Shown: positions 25,126 to 32,138, numbered from the stretch's first letter. The stretch: 32,822 nt of DNA from an uncultured Bacteroidota bacterium (GCA_903887005.1 CAISOH010000446.1:1-32822); one strand, 5' to 3'. Notes: generated by a model from the letters alone, not told the origin. Numbers and translations are program-made.

Positions 25126-25234
25126 AATGAACGTTTTATGTAATGGTGAATAATTGTGTTTTTGTACGTTTAAATATTTTTTAAAATCATGCCACCAGTT
25201 CTCACCTCATTAAGGCCGGTAGTGAAATAAATGC

Positions 25235-25480
25235 TTAAATGAAGAGCGAAAGTAATGTTCTGAGTAATCTGGGTTTGGCAGGGGCCGGCTTTCGTTTCTG
25301 ATGCTTCGCATTTGCCATAAAGGTGAGCAATAACTCATGCTTTATTTGACGCTTGGTTGCGCCTGCATCCCTGTAAATATCGGGATCAACGGAGGATGAT
25401 AAGTAAAAGGCACTCCTTCGGGAGGCATCTGCAAGCTGCTCTATAGGCAGCAAGGTATTTTGTTGTCTGTAGCTTTTCAT
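25235..25480 (-). CDS. Small hypothetical protein in the phage-like gene group
   Basis: The 81-residue product begins MKSYRQQNTLLPIEQLADAS and is rich in basic residues, with KRQIKHELLLTF in the middle and KPAPAKPRLLRTLLSLFI at the end. I do not recognise it. The start is 6 bases after the stop of the 55-codon gene upstream, so the two are likely translated from one transcript. The 109 bases between its end and the DUF4406 gene hold no gene that I can see. Confidence 0.5.
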   Translation of the reverse strand: MKSYRQQNTLLPIEQLADASRRSAFYLSSSVDPDIYRDAGATKRQIKHELLLTFMANAKHQKRKPAPAKPRLLRTLLSLFI

Positions 25481-25486
25481 ATTATG

Positions 25487-25654
25487 TTATGCGGCTTTTT
25501 TTGTTTCAAAATAAAATAACTCATCCTTCACTACCTCTATCCCTGTACCTATCACTGCTTCACGCCGTTCAGCGATTGCATATTTTTCTATCACTTCCTC
25601 AAACTGAGCAATGACAATGGCTGTTTTTGTCTTTTTAGCATTTCCTGTTTTCAT
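25487..25654 (-). CDS. Small hypothetical protein (55 aa) in the phage-like gene group
   Basis: An ATG at 25652-25654 opens a 55-codon frame ending at TAA 25487-25489. It begins MKTGNAKKTKTAIVIAQFEE, continues VIEKYAIAERREAVIGTGIE and ends in VVKDELFYFETKKAA. The sequence is helical and charged with a normal amino-acid composition. It is followed after 6 bases by the next small gene on the same strand, which supports that it is real. I do not recognise a family. Confidence 0.5.
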   Translation of the reverse strand: MKTGNAKKTKTAIVIAQFEEVIEKYAIAERREAVIGTGIEVVKDELFYFETKKAA

Positions 25655-25761
25655 TGAATTCCTTCATTCGCTGTTAATAGTGTTATAATAATTTTCATGC
25701 CACAGAATTAAATACCAACTGACCAGCCTATAAACCCTTTAACTATTAAGCCTTTACTCAA

Positions 25762-26079
25762 TCACGCCGCCAGACTGTTCATTTTTTTAAGCAGATTATC
25801 TACTATCAGGCTGGCATATTTGTCCCTGCTTATGTCCAGCATATTCCACAACTGGCAAAAAACTATCGCTTCTGCCCCTGAGTGGCTTAAGGTGTACATA
25901 TGCTGGTTTCGTTTCAGCATATCATTAAGCTGGTAAAGTAATTCCAACAGGTATTCCTTTAAAAGTTGCTGGTGTTCATTAACGGGAGCAAATTCTTCCA
26001 GCATTTCTTCGCATATTTCTTTCAGCGCCTCTAAGCGCTGTTGGCAGATGCGTAATCTGATTCCTCTTTTCTTAGCCAT
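25762..26079 (-). CDS. Hypothetical helical protein overlapping the DnaA-like gene
   Basis: The 105-residue product begins MAKKRGIRLRICQQRLEALK and is almost entirely predicted helix (EICEEMLEEF, LLKEYLLELLYQLNDML, GAEAIVFCQLWNMLDISRDKYA). I do not recognise it. Its start lies within the 3' part of the upstream DnaA-like gene, an overlap of 49 bases in another frame, longer than usual for coupled genes. A later start would reduce the overlap, but no other ATG is near the N-terminus. It belongs to the same minus-strand gene group. Confidence 0.55.
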   Translation of the reverse strand: MAKKRGIRLRICQQRLEALKEICEEMLEEFAPVNEHQQLLKEYLLELLYQLNDMLKRNQHMYTLSHSGAEAIVFCQLWNMLDISRDKYASLIVDNLLKKMNSLAA

Positions 26080-26492
26080 AGATTAACGGATTTTAAAGCA
26101 GTGTTATATTTTTTCAGGAATCTGAGGTCTCCTGTATAGATCAGGTTATGGGCCCTCGTCATTCCGCTGATGATGGATGTATGGTCCTGCCCGCCGAAAA
26201 GTGTGGCTATATCACTCAAAGTCAGATAAGTGAAATTCATGCGCAGAAACAGTGCTCCTATAAAACGCAGTTCTGCAATTTCCCGTGCGCGCGACTTCAT
26301 CCGGAAACAGTCATAACTCATATCAAGCGAGAGCGCAATTATTTTCAGCATTTGTTCCGGTGTCTTAAATGTATCCTCGGCAGGATAAAGCATTATATTT
26401 ACCCTCATACCTGTCTTGTACTTTATCTGGCGTTGCGCGGAGCGGGCAATATGCCGCGCGCTTTTTATCTGTTGTGCCGGTGCGTAATTCAT
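26031..26492 (-). CDS. Stand-alone DnaA domain IV-like DNA-binding protein
   Basis: The 153-residue protein contains the DNA-binding signature of DnaA domain IV: RAREIAELRFIGALFLRM, LTLSDIATLFGG and QDHTSIISGM, matching the family pattern 'R.REI..AR.IAMYL', 'LSLP.IG..FGGRDHTTV'. The AAA ATPase of DnaA is missing. The 60 residues in front are basic (KSARHIARSAQRQIKYK) and then resemble the start of domain IV. Such short proteins occur in phages and mobile elements of Bacteroidota and may bind DnaA boxes to control replication or transcription. It is part of the minus-strand gene group behind the MuB-like ATPase. Confidence 0.75.
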   Translation of the reverse strand: MNYAPAQQIKSARHIARSAQRQIKYKTGMRVNIMLYPAEDTFKTPEQMLKIIALSLDMSYDCFRMKSRAREIAELRFIGALFLRMNFTYLTLSDIATLFGGQDHTSIISGMTRAHNLIYTGDLRFLKKYNTALKSVNLWLRKEESDYASANSA

Positions 26493-26565
26493 ATAATTCG
26501 TCTTTAGTCTTTCTTAAAAATTTGTTTCTTTTTTTTAAATGCAAAGTCAATTTTTTTTGGTCTGT

Positions 26566-26598
26566 AGGTGTGCCACACTTTAAAAGTGTGGGACACCT
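26566..26598. repeat. Palindromic repeat, second copy (AGGTGTGCCACACTTT)
   Basis: Left arm 26566-26581 and right arm 26583-26598 are reverse complements over 16 bases with one mismatch, around a one-base loop. The core GTGCCACAC...GTGTGG is shared with the copy at 10429. It lies in the 255-base gap between the DnaA-like and MuB-like genes, which contains no gene. The chance frame across it (HTFKVWHTY) is not a real protein. Confidence 0.65.
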
Positions 26599-26628
26599 GT
26601 GAACCGGGTTGCTGGCTGGTGGCCGGGA

Positions 26629-26661
26629 AGATGTACCACACTTTGAAAGTGTGGCACATCT
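26629..26661. repeat. Palindromic repeat, third copy (AGATGTACCACACTTT)
   Basis: Left arm 26629-26644, loop G at 26645, right arm 26646-26661, with one mismatch in 16 pairs. Relative to the second copy the outer base pair has changed from G-C to A-T on both arms, so pairing is kept. It stands 30 bases after the second copy in the same orientation. Confidence 0.65.
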
Positions 26662-26676
26662 GTGAAAACCTCACCA

Positions 26677-26746
26677 AACCCTTTAACCCTTTAACCAATT
26701 AACCCTTTAACCAATTAACCCTTTAACCAATTAACCCTTTAACCAA
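26677..26746. repeat. AACCAATTAACCCTTT tandem tract at the end of the MuB-like gene
   Basis: Three exact copies of the 16-base unit AACCAATTAACCCTTT run from 26693 to 26740, followed by a partial one. The bases before it (26677-26692) are a shorter AACCCTTT variant. The tract ends right at the stop codon of the MuB-like gene. A relative lies upstream of gpmI. Confidence 0.7.
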
Positions 26747-26747
26747 A

Positions 26748-27596
26748 TCAAGCCGCATTTTTCATTTGGGTTTGCTGCATGATCAGTTGGGTTGCCGTAT
26801 GCAGGTTGTGGCAGGATTCATTGATATGGTTTATCGTATCTTCATCATACAATCCATTTGCGCGGCATACCAGTTCCACATCTTTTGGTCCAGGGCAGCC
26901 AAGAGTAATAAACCTGCGGCCTATGCTCTTGTATATATCATCAAAACCTACTTTTTTCAATCGTACTCCTTCTATAATGCGCATGCGCAACTGGTCTCCT
27001 CCCATGATTACGATACCTGCATTTCCCGCCAGGCTGTTTGCCAGTAAAACCACCAGGTGAAGCACGCGGTCTTTTAGTTTGTGCGCATCATCGAGTATCA
27101 GCAGCGGCTCTTCTTTTTCAATGATAGTATTTGCAAATTGCTGCATCATTTCGGGAACGGTTCCATGGGCTTCAATACCTGCAGCATTCACTAATGCGGT
27201 CATAAATGATTTCCGGTTAAATTCTTCGTTGCAGGCAATGTAATAAGCCGCATCATTCTCGCGTATATAATGGCTGGCAGTGAATGTCTTACCAAGCCCG
27301 GTACCTATTGATATACCGTAGGTCATGGAGTAATGCTGTGCATCGCTGAAAAGAATGCGCAACAATAAGTAGGCGCTGGTATCTGCGGGCTGCCATTCGC
27401 CGCAATAAAAACCTACCTGCCTGGCTATATGGTACCAAAGCCTTTCGCTCAGTAATTCCCAATTGTGGTTTTTAACCTGTGAGATAGTAGATGAGCTGAT
27501 TCCCTTTAAACTTTCTGCCGCCTTTGTCTGGCTGTCAAAGTTGTTTACGTAACGCACTAATGCGTCTCTTACTTGTCTTTTTTGTTCGTTTGTCAT
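26748..27596 (-). CDS. MuB-like AAA ATPase (transposition target-selection type)
   Basis: The protein (282 residues from ATG 27596; an in-frame ATG at 27629 adds 11) has an N-terminal helix-turn-helix part (SQTKAAESLKGISSSTISQV) and an AAA ATPase with Walker A GTGLGKT and Walker B PLLILDDAHKL. This is the layout of Bacteroidota homologues of phage Mu MuB, which binds DNA and ATP and brings the MuA transposase to target sites. I chose 27596 because family members begin close to 'MTNE.K..I'. The gene faces the S24 repressor gene across a 150-base region with two promoters. No MuA-type transposase is found between them or elsewhere in the window. Confidence 0.82.
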   Translation of the reverse strand: MTNEQKRQVRDALVRYVNNFDSQTKAAESLKGISSSTISQVKNHNWELLSERLWYHIARQVGFYCGEWQPADTSAYLLLRILFSDAQHYSMTYGISIGTGLGKTFTASHYIRENDAAYYIACNEEFNRKSFMTALVNAAGIEAHGTVPEMMQQFANTIIEKEEPLLILDDAHKLKDRVLHLVVLLANSLAGNAGIVIMGGDQLRMRIIEGVRLKKVGFDDIYKSIGRRFITLGCPGPKDVELVCRANGLYDEDTINHINESCHNLHTATQLIMQQTQMKNAA

Positions 27597-27665
27597 ATAT
27601 AACTGTTTTGAGGTTACGGATAGTGTCATGGGTTAGCACATCTTTACTCATTTAAAATTTTTAGA

Positions 27666-27752
27666 CAATTAATTTGGCATAAATAAATTTATTCTGTATT
27701 TTTGTCTCGGATAAACGATTAATTTCGATACAAAGATAATCCAAATTAATTG
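27666..27752. promoter_or_regulatory. Three operator-like ATTAATTT sites between repressor and MuB-like gene
   Basis: CAATTAATTTGG (27666-27677) has an exact inverted copy CCAAATTAATTG (27741-27752). Between them is CGATTAATTTCG (27716-27727), which shares the ATTAATTT core. The first covers the -33 box of the repressor promoter, the second lies at both predicted start points, and the third lies in the spacer of the MuB promoter. This fits binding by the adjacent repressor, but the AT-rich context makes chance matches easier. Confidence 0.5.
27673..27704 (+). promoter_or_regulatory. Repressor promoter: TTTG and TATTTTTG
   Basis: TTTG (27673-27676) and TATTTTTG (27697-27704) are 20 bases apart, a full match to the Bacteroidota -33/-7 pair. 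The transcript would start near 27711 and run into the repressor gene. The -33 box overlaps an operator-like site at 27666-27677. Confidence 0.6.
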
Positions 27753-27763
27753 ACTATTCCAAA
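27731..27763 (-). promoter_or_regulatory. Promoter for the MuB-like gene on the minus strand
   Basis: On the minus strand TTTG (27763-27760) and TATCTTTG (27738-27731) are 21 bases apart, again a complete promoter. The start would be near 27724, which is downstream of the repressor start from the other side, so the two transcripts face each other and overlap by about a dozen bases. Confidence 0.6.
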
Positions 27764-27794
27764 TTTTGTGGAAAATAATTTTAAATTTGACCCC

Positions 27795-28637
27795 ATGTAC
27801 TTAGCATCTAATCTAAAAATTTTAAGAAAGAAATCCGGCAAGACGCAGGATGCGCTTAGCGTTGACGTTAAAATTGGCCGCACGACCATAGCGAATTATG
27901 AAGCGGGCGTCAGTGAGCCAAATCTGGAAACATTACTCACATTTTCCAATTATTTTGGAATTTCTTTAGACGATCTTCTGTCAAAAAATATGGAAGAATC
28001 GCTAAAATCCAAAGAAAAAGATCTGATGTTACGGTCTGCATTCTCAAAGAAGGGAGCAGATAGACCGGTATTTTCCGCAAAACCTATAATAGGCTATAGC
28101 AACATACCCAAAATAATAACCGTTGATAATAGCGGCAACGACAATATTATATACGTACCTGTAAAAGCAAGGGCCGGTTATCTCAACGGATACGGGGACG
28201 TAGAATTTATGGAAACCCTGCCCACCTTCCGCCTGCCGGGATTGAACAATGCCACCTACCGTATGTTTGAAGTGGATGGCCCCTCCATGGCGCCCAACGT
28301 GCTTCATGGCGATCGGATAATAGGTGAGTGGATAGATGAACTGGATAAAATCCGTGATAACCGTGTTTATGTAGTAGTGCATACCGGCGGGGTTGCCGTA
28401 AAGCGCGTGGTCAACCGCCTCAAAGAGCGCGGCAAACTATACCTGAAATCAGACACCATAGTACACCGCCATGAGTTCCCGACCCTTGAAATAGACCCGG
28501 AGGATGTAAAAGAAATATGGTATGGCCGTATGAAATTAAGCAGCGACTTCAGTGAACCCGCAGAAGTCTATCACCGCCTCGCCGACCTGGAAATGGATGT
28601 AATGGAAATGAAGAATCTGCTGAAGAAGGGGGAGTAA
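27795..28637 (+). CDS. Phage-type repressor: XRE helix-turn-helix plus S24 (LexA/CI-like) peptidase
   Basis: From ATG 27795 the protein has 280 residues: an XRE DNA-binding domain (NLKILRKKSGKTQDALS to YFGISLDDLLSK), a linker, an Ala-Gly pair in KARAGYLNGYGD that fits the autocleavage site, and a C-terminal peptidase with Ser164 in DGPSMAP and Lys203 in VAVKRV, the catalytic dyad. Proteins of this kind keep phages silent and cut themselves when RecA is activated by DNA damage. An upstream TTG at 27750 is in frame and would add 15 residues, but it overlaps an operator-like site. The gene faces the MuB-like gene, as the Mu repressor faces its early genes. Confidence 0.87.
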   Translation: MYLASNLKILRKKSGKTQDALSVDVKIGRTTIANYEAGVSEPNLETLLTFSNYFGISLDDLLSKNMEESLKSKEKDLMLRSAFSKKGADRPVFSAKPIIGYSNIPKIITVDNSGNDNIIYVPVKARAGYLNGYGDVEFMETLPTFRLPGLNNATYRMFEVDGPSMAPNVLHGDRIIGEWIDELDKIRDNRVYVVVHTGGVAVKRVVNRLKERGKLYLKSDTIVHRHEFPTLEIDPEDVKEIWYGRMKLSSDFSEPAEVYHRLADLEMDVMEMKNLLKKGE

Positions 28638-28652
28638 CGAGGATAAGTTAAT

Positions 28653-28660
28653 TATTTTTG
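28653..28660 (+). promoter_or_regulatory. -7 box TATTTTTG before the Fic gene
   Basis: TATTTTTG matches TAnnTTTG, ends 18 bases before the ATG at 28679 and overlaps an in-frame TTG at 28658. A transcript starting near 28667 would exclude that TTG, which supports the ATG as the start. Confidence 0.4.
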
Positions 28661-28678
28661 TCCCGGACTTTAAACATT

Positions 28679-30046
28679 ATGGAGCTAACCAACCTCATAA
28701 ATAATATTGAATTATTAAGGCGGGAATTATCTGCCCTTCAGCCACTGCCAGCCGAAAGGCAGGAAAAGTTAGACAAGAAGTTCCGGCTTGAATTTAATTA
28801 TAACTCCAACCATATAGAAGGCAATACCCTTACTTATGGAGAAACTATGCTCTACCTGATCTTTGATAAGACTACAGGAGAGCATGAAGGGCGGGAATAT
28901 GAAGAAATGAAAGCCAGTGATGCAGCCTTAAAACTGGTACAGGATTTTGCGGCTGATAATGAGAGACCGCTTACAGAAGCATTCATTAAGAATCTCAATA
29001 AAATTATTTTAGTGAGACCTTATTGGGCAAATGCTATTACACCCGATGGCCAAAATACACGTCGTGAAATAAGTATTGGTGATTATAAAAAATATCCTAA
29101 TTCAGTAAGGCTGCAAAACGGTGAAATGTTTCATTATGCCTCACCTCAGGAAACGCCATCTTTGATGGATGATTTGATACAATGGTATCGCGAAGAAACA
29201 GAAAAGAAAGAGTTGCACGCGATTGTTATTGCTGCTTTACTTCACTATAAGTTTGTACGTATCCACCCTTTCGATGATGGTAACGGGCGTATTTCTCGTT
29301 TATTGATGAACTATGTAATTTATTATCATGGACTTCCGCCAGTCATCATTAAATCAGCAGATAAAAAAAACTATTTACAGGCATTAAACAAAGCAGATAC
29401 AGGAGATATAAACTCATTTGTAGAGTATATAGCAAAGCAATTGTTATGGTCTTTAGAATTATCAATAAAAGCTGCAAAAGGAGAAGATATTGAAGAAGGT
29501 GATGATGTAGATAAGGAGGTTGCTATTTGGAAAAAAGAATTAAAAAGTAAAAAAACAGTTCAGGTAATTCCCAAATCTGCAGATACTTTAAAAAAACTTT
29601 ATCTTGAAAACTTGCGTCCCTTTATAGGGAAAATGGAAAATAGAATTGCTGAAAATTTTAGAGATCTATTTAACAATTGGGAGATATCGGCAATAGCGAA
29701 TAATGAAGAAGTAATTGGCGGCTTACCTTTTCTTGATGCGATTTTTGACAGTACACGTCCTTTTCTTATAGAATCACCTGAAAATTTATTTTCTATTAGA
29801 GTTGATACCAATTTAAATGGTTTTAATAGGAATCTAAAAAATCATTTTGGTGTAAGTGTAAAGATTGAGGTGTTATTTAATCCTAATGATTACCAGCTAA
29901 AAGTTTTTACTCATAGAGGAACACAGCAATATTTAGATGGGGGAAGAATATATAATCAAACAATCACCCTACAAGAGCAGGAAACCATAATAAACAATAC
30001 AGTAAAAAACATCTTCACCTACATCAAAGAAAACACAGAAATGTAG
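28679..30046 (+). CDS. Fic family protein (putative AMP-transferase)
   Basis: Fic enzymes transfer AMP or related groups from nucleotides to target proteins. The protein (455 residues from ATG 28679) has the catalytic motif HPFDDGNGR at 196-204 with His196. It has the N-terminal inhibitory helix motif SNHIEGN (Ser43, Glu47), whose glutamate blocks ATP binding in this class (class II Fic). The domain ends near 280. About 170 further residues follow, more AT-rich in DNA, with LENLRPFIGKMENRIAENF and HRGTQQYLDGG, which I do not recognise. The gene starts 21 bases or more after the repressor stop, on the same strand, with a promoter box of its own. It could be a neighbour of the element or carried by it. 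Confidence 0.87.
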   Translation: MELTNLINNIELLRRELSALQPLPAERQEKLDKKFRLEFNYNSNHIEGNTLTYGETMLYLIFDKTTGEHEGREYEEMKASDAALKLVQDFAADNERPLTEAFIKNLNKIILVRPYWANAITPDGQNTRREISIGDYKKYPNSVRLQNGEMFHYASPQETPSLMDDLIQWYREETEKKELHAIVIAALLHYKFVRIHPFDDGNGRISRLLMNYVIYYHGLPPVIIKSADKKNYLQALNKADTGDINSFVEYIAKQLLWSLELSIKAAKGEDIEEGDDVDKEVAIWKKELKSKKTVQVIPKSADTLKKLYLENLRPFIGKMENRIAENFRDLFNNWEISAIANNEEVIGGLPFLDAIFDSTRPFLIESPENLFSIRVDTNLNGFNRNLKNHFGVSVKIEVLFNPNDYQLKVFTHRGTQQYLDGGRIYNQTITLQEQETIINNTVKNIFTYIKENTEM

Positions 30047-30089
30047 CCTACACTTTTTGCTTCTCACTTTTGACCTTTAACTTAAAAAA

Positions 30090-30527
30090 CTACCTCAGCC
30101 TGTCCACCGACTTCACCAGCTTTTCATCCCTTCTGATACCCAAAATGGCCATAAAAAGAAATACCAGGGCTATCACCGGCAGTACGGAACCTATCCAGTA
30201 ACTGCCGCTTGTTGGAGGTGGAACTAATTTACTTAAATTGTTTACGCGCATCAGCAGCATCGAAATAAAAGCGGCTATTGCAACCATGCCGAATGCCGTC
30301 ATCCTTATTTGCCGTTTGCGGTTATTAAACATAAATATGGTCACCAGCGGTAACATTGTCATCACAACCGTAATAAGCAATGAAGGATAATGGTCGCTGA
30401 CCCGGACCTGCCCCAAAGTATCCACACCATTTACCAGGGTATGGGTTTTGTATAAGTCAAAATAAAGCACGCCTGCGTTCATCAGGGAAGCTAAAAAAAG
30501 CCAGAGAGACTGTGTACGTTGTATCAT
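30090..30527 (-). CDS. DUF4293 family membrane protein
   Basis: The 145-residue protein begins MIQRTQSLWLFLASLMNAGV, the family's typical start, and has four hydrophobic helices with short loops between (a periplasmic loop with LVNGVDTLGQ, then MLPLVTIFMF, GMVAIAAFISMLLM and VLPVIALVFLFMAILGI) and a basic C-terminus (RRDEKLVKSVDRLR). DUF4293 proteins are found across Bacteroidota and have no known function. It lies downstream of serS on the same strand, 148 bases away. Confidence 0.85.
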   Translation of the reverse strand: MIQRTQSLWLFLASLMNAGVLYFDLYKTHTLVNGVDTLGQVRVSDHYPSLLITVVMTMLPLVTIFMFNNRKRQIRMTAFGMVAIAAFISMLLMRVNNLSKLVPPPTSGSYWIGSVLPVIALVFLFMAILGIRRDEKLVKSVDRLR

Positions 30528-30530
30528 TTT

Positions 30531-30555
30531 AAGTCAAAAGTTAAAAGTCAAAAGC
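30531..30555. repeat. Heptamer tract (TTTTGAC/TTTTAAC on the minus strand) before the DUF4293 start
   Basis: On the minus strand the bases before the ATG read TTTTGAC TTTTAAC TTTTGAC and then TTAAA. A related tract lies at 30062-30080 after the Fic gene, before bioA (9080-9128) and before the sigma gene (15750-15800). The remaining bases 30556-30674 hold no gene. Confidence 0.5.
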
Positions 30556-30674
30556 AAAAAATTTTCAGAATATTCGTAATACTATTTGTTATCAGAAACG
30601 TTTGCGATTTGACGGTTAAATTATTTTGTTACCCATACAATCCTAATTCCCAATTACAAATTCCTAATCCCATT

Positions 30675-31946
30675 TTATGAAATCATTTCCTTTCCAAAAT
30701 ACGGCTGCAATGCAGCAGGTATTTTTATTCCATCCTTTGTCTGGTTGTTCTCCAGCAGGCACGCTATTATACGGGGCAATGCCAGTGAACTGCCATTCAG
30801 CGAATGTACTAATTGTGTTTTGCCGGTAATGTCTTTAAACCTTACCTTCATTCTGTTGGTCTGGAAAGTCTCGAAGTTAGATACAGAGCTCACCTCAAGC
30901 CAGCGTTCCTGCGCTGCGCTATACACCTCAAAATCGAAAGTAAGCGCCGAGGCGAAACTCATATCGCCTCCGCATAACCGCAATATACGGTATGGCAGTC
31001 CCAGTTCCTGCAGCAGCCCTTCCACATGTCTCACCATGCCGTCCAGTGTTTCATAGCTCGTGGCCGGATGAGCCAGTTGCACTACCTCTACCTTATCAAA
31101 CTGGTGTACACGATTCAGCCCGCGAACGTCCTTGCCATAAGAGCCTGCCTCGCGGCGGAAGCAGGGCGAATAAGCCGTCATCTTCACCGGCAGGTCCACT
31201 TCCTGAATAATCGTATCGCGGTATATATTCGTCACAGGCACCTCTGCAGTAGGTATCAGGTAAAAACCATCGATCGTCACATGATACATCTGCCCTTCCT
31301 TATCCGGCAATTGCCCCGTGCCATGCGCCGAGGCCTCGTTCACCATAAAGGGCGGGCAAAATTCTTTATATCCCGCCCTTGTATTATAATCGAGAAAATA
31401 ATTGATAAGCGAACGTTGCAGCCTTGCGCCCTGTCCCATAAAAACCGGGAAGCCGGCGCCTGTTATTTTATTGCCCAGTTCCAGGTCCATAAGGCCATAT
31501 TTGGCGGCAAGGTCCCAGTGCGGCAGTTTTTGTTCGTTTAGATTGGGCATTTCTCCGCCGGTGCGCACCACTTCATTGTCTTCAGGTGTTTTACCGGCAG
31601 GTACACTGCTGTGCGGGAGGTTGGGTAATTTCACAAGTGCTTCATACTGTTCAGCTTCCAGTTCTGCAAGTTTTTGGGCCAGTATTTTAGCATGTTCCTT
31701 ATGTTGGGCCACCTGGGCTTTCATCTCTTCAGCCTGTTGCTTTTCACCCTTGGCCATTAGTTGCCCTATGGCCTTAGCTGCGCTGTTTGCAATTGCAGAA
31801 AGGTTATCATTCTCTACCTGCAGCTTACGGCGATGCTCATCAATGCTGATGATGCGGTGAACCAGTTCCGGTTCCTTAAAATTCTTCTTCTTCAGTCCTT
31901 CGAGTATCAGTTCTTTATTTGTCCTGAATAATTGTATAGGTAACAT
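30675..31946 (-). CDS. serS: Seryl-tRNA synthetase
   Basis: SerS charges tRNA-Ser (and tRNA-Sec) with serine. It is a class II synthetase. The 423-residue protein has the N-terminal helical arm that grips the tRNA (about 30-110, a coiled coil with SAIANSAAKAIGQLMAKGEK and LAQKLAELEAEQYEALVKLP), motif 2 FRREAGSYGKDVRGLNRVHQ, and motif 3 ALPRIIACLLENNQ near the end. The TAEVPVTN segment for substrate binding is present too. Length is normal. A promoter box lies 20 bases upstream. The DUF4293 gene is next on the same strand. Confidence 0.97.
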   Translation of the reverse strand: MLPIQLFRTNKELILEGLKKKNFKEPELVHRIISIDEHRRKLQVENDNLSAIANSAAKAIGQLMAKGEKQQAEEMKAQVAQHKEHAKILAQKLAELEAEQYEALVKLPNLPHSSVPAGKTPEDNEVVRTGGEMPNLNEQKLPHWDLAAKYGLMDLELGNKITGAGFPVFMGQGARLQRSLINYFLDYNTRAGYKEFCPPFMVNEASAHGTGQLPDKEGQMYHVTIDGFYLIPTAEVPVTNIYRDTIIQEVDLPVKMTAYSPCFRREAGSYGKDVRGLNRVHQFDKVEVVQLAHPATSYETLDGMVRHVEGLLQELGLPYRILRLCGGDMSFASALTFDFEVYSAAQERWLEVSSVSNFETFQTNRMKVRFKDITGKTQLVHSLNGSSLALPRIIACLLENNQTKDGIKIPAALQPYFGKEMIS

Positions 31947-31965
31947 AAATCAGATAATTAAAGCC

Positions 31966-31973
31966 CAAAGATA
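31966..31973 (-). promoter_or_regulatory. -7 box TATCTTTG before serS
   Basis: On the minus strand TATCTTTG matches TAnnTTTG and ends 19 bases before the ATG, predicting a leader of roughly a dozen bases. No TTTG stands at the -33 position. The rest of the region to 32138 holds no gene I would support, though two 14-15 codon frames exist. Confidence 0.45.
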
Positions 31974-32138
31974 ATCTTAATGGCTTAATCCCGATACTTT
32001 GTACTTATACTATAGGCAACTTTCGGATGCAAAGCCCCTGCAAAAAGACATTTGATAGTAAGAATCCATAACAAAAATCTCATGGCGCAGTTTTTCTTAG
32101 TATTATTGAGCAGCCTTTGCTGTTTGTAAAGTATAGCT

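Noticed and set aside
26504-26698. Minus-strand frame of 64 codons between the DnaA-like and MuB-like genes
   Set aside because: It is a translation of the two palindromic repeats (HTFKVW occurs twice), not a protein gene.
26677-26746. CRISPR array
   Set aside because: The 16-base units are directly adjacent with no spacers of unique sequence, so this is a simple tandem repeat.
28638-28678. Phage attachment end (TG...CA) between the repressor and Fic genes
   Set aside because: A Mu-like left end would be expected near here, but I could not find a matching right end or a target duplication, so I do not claim it.
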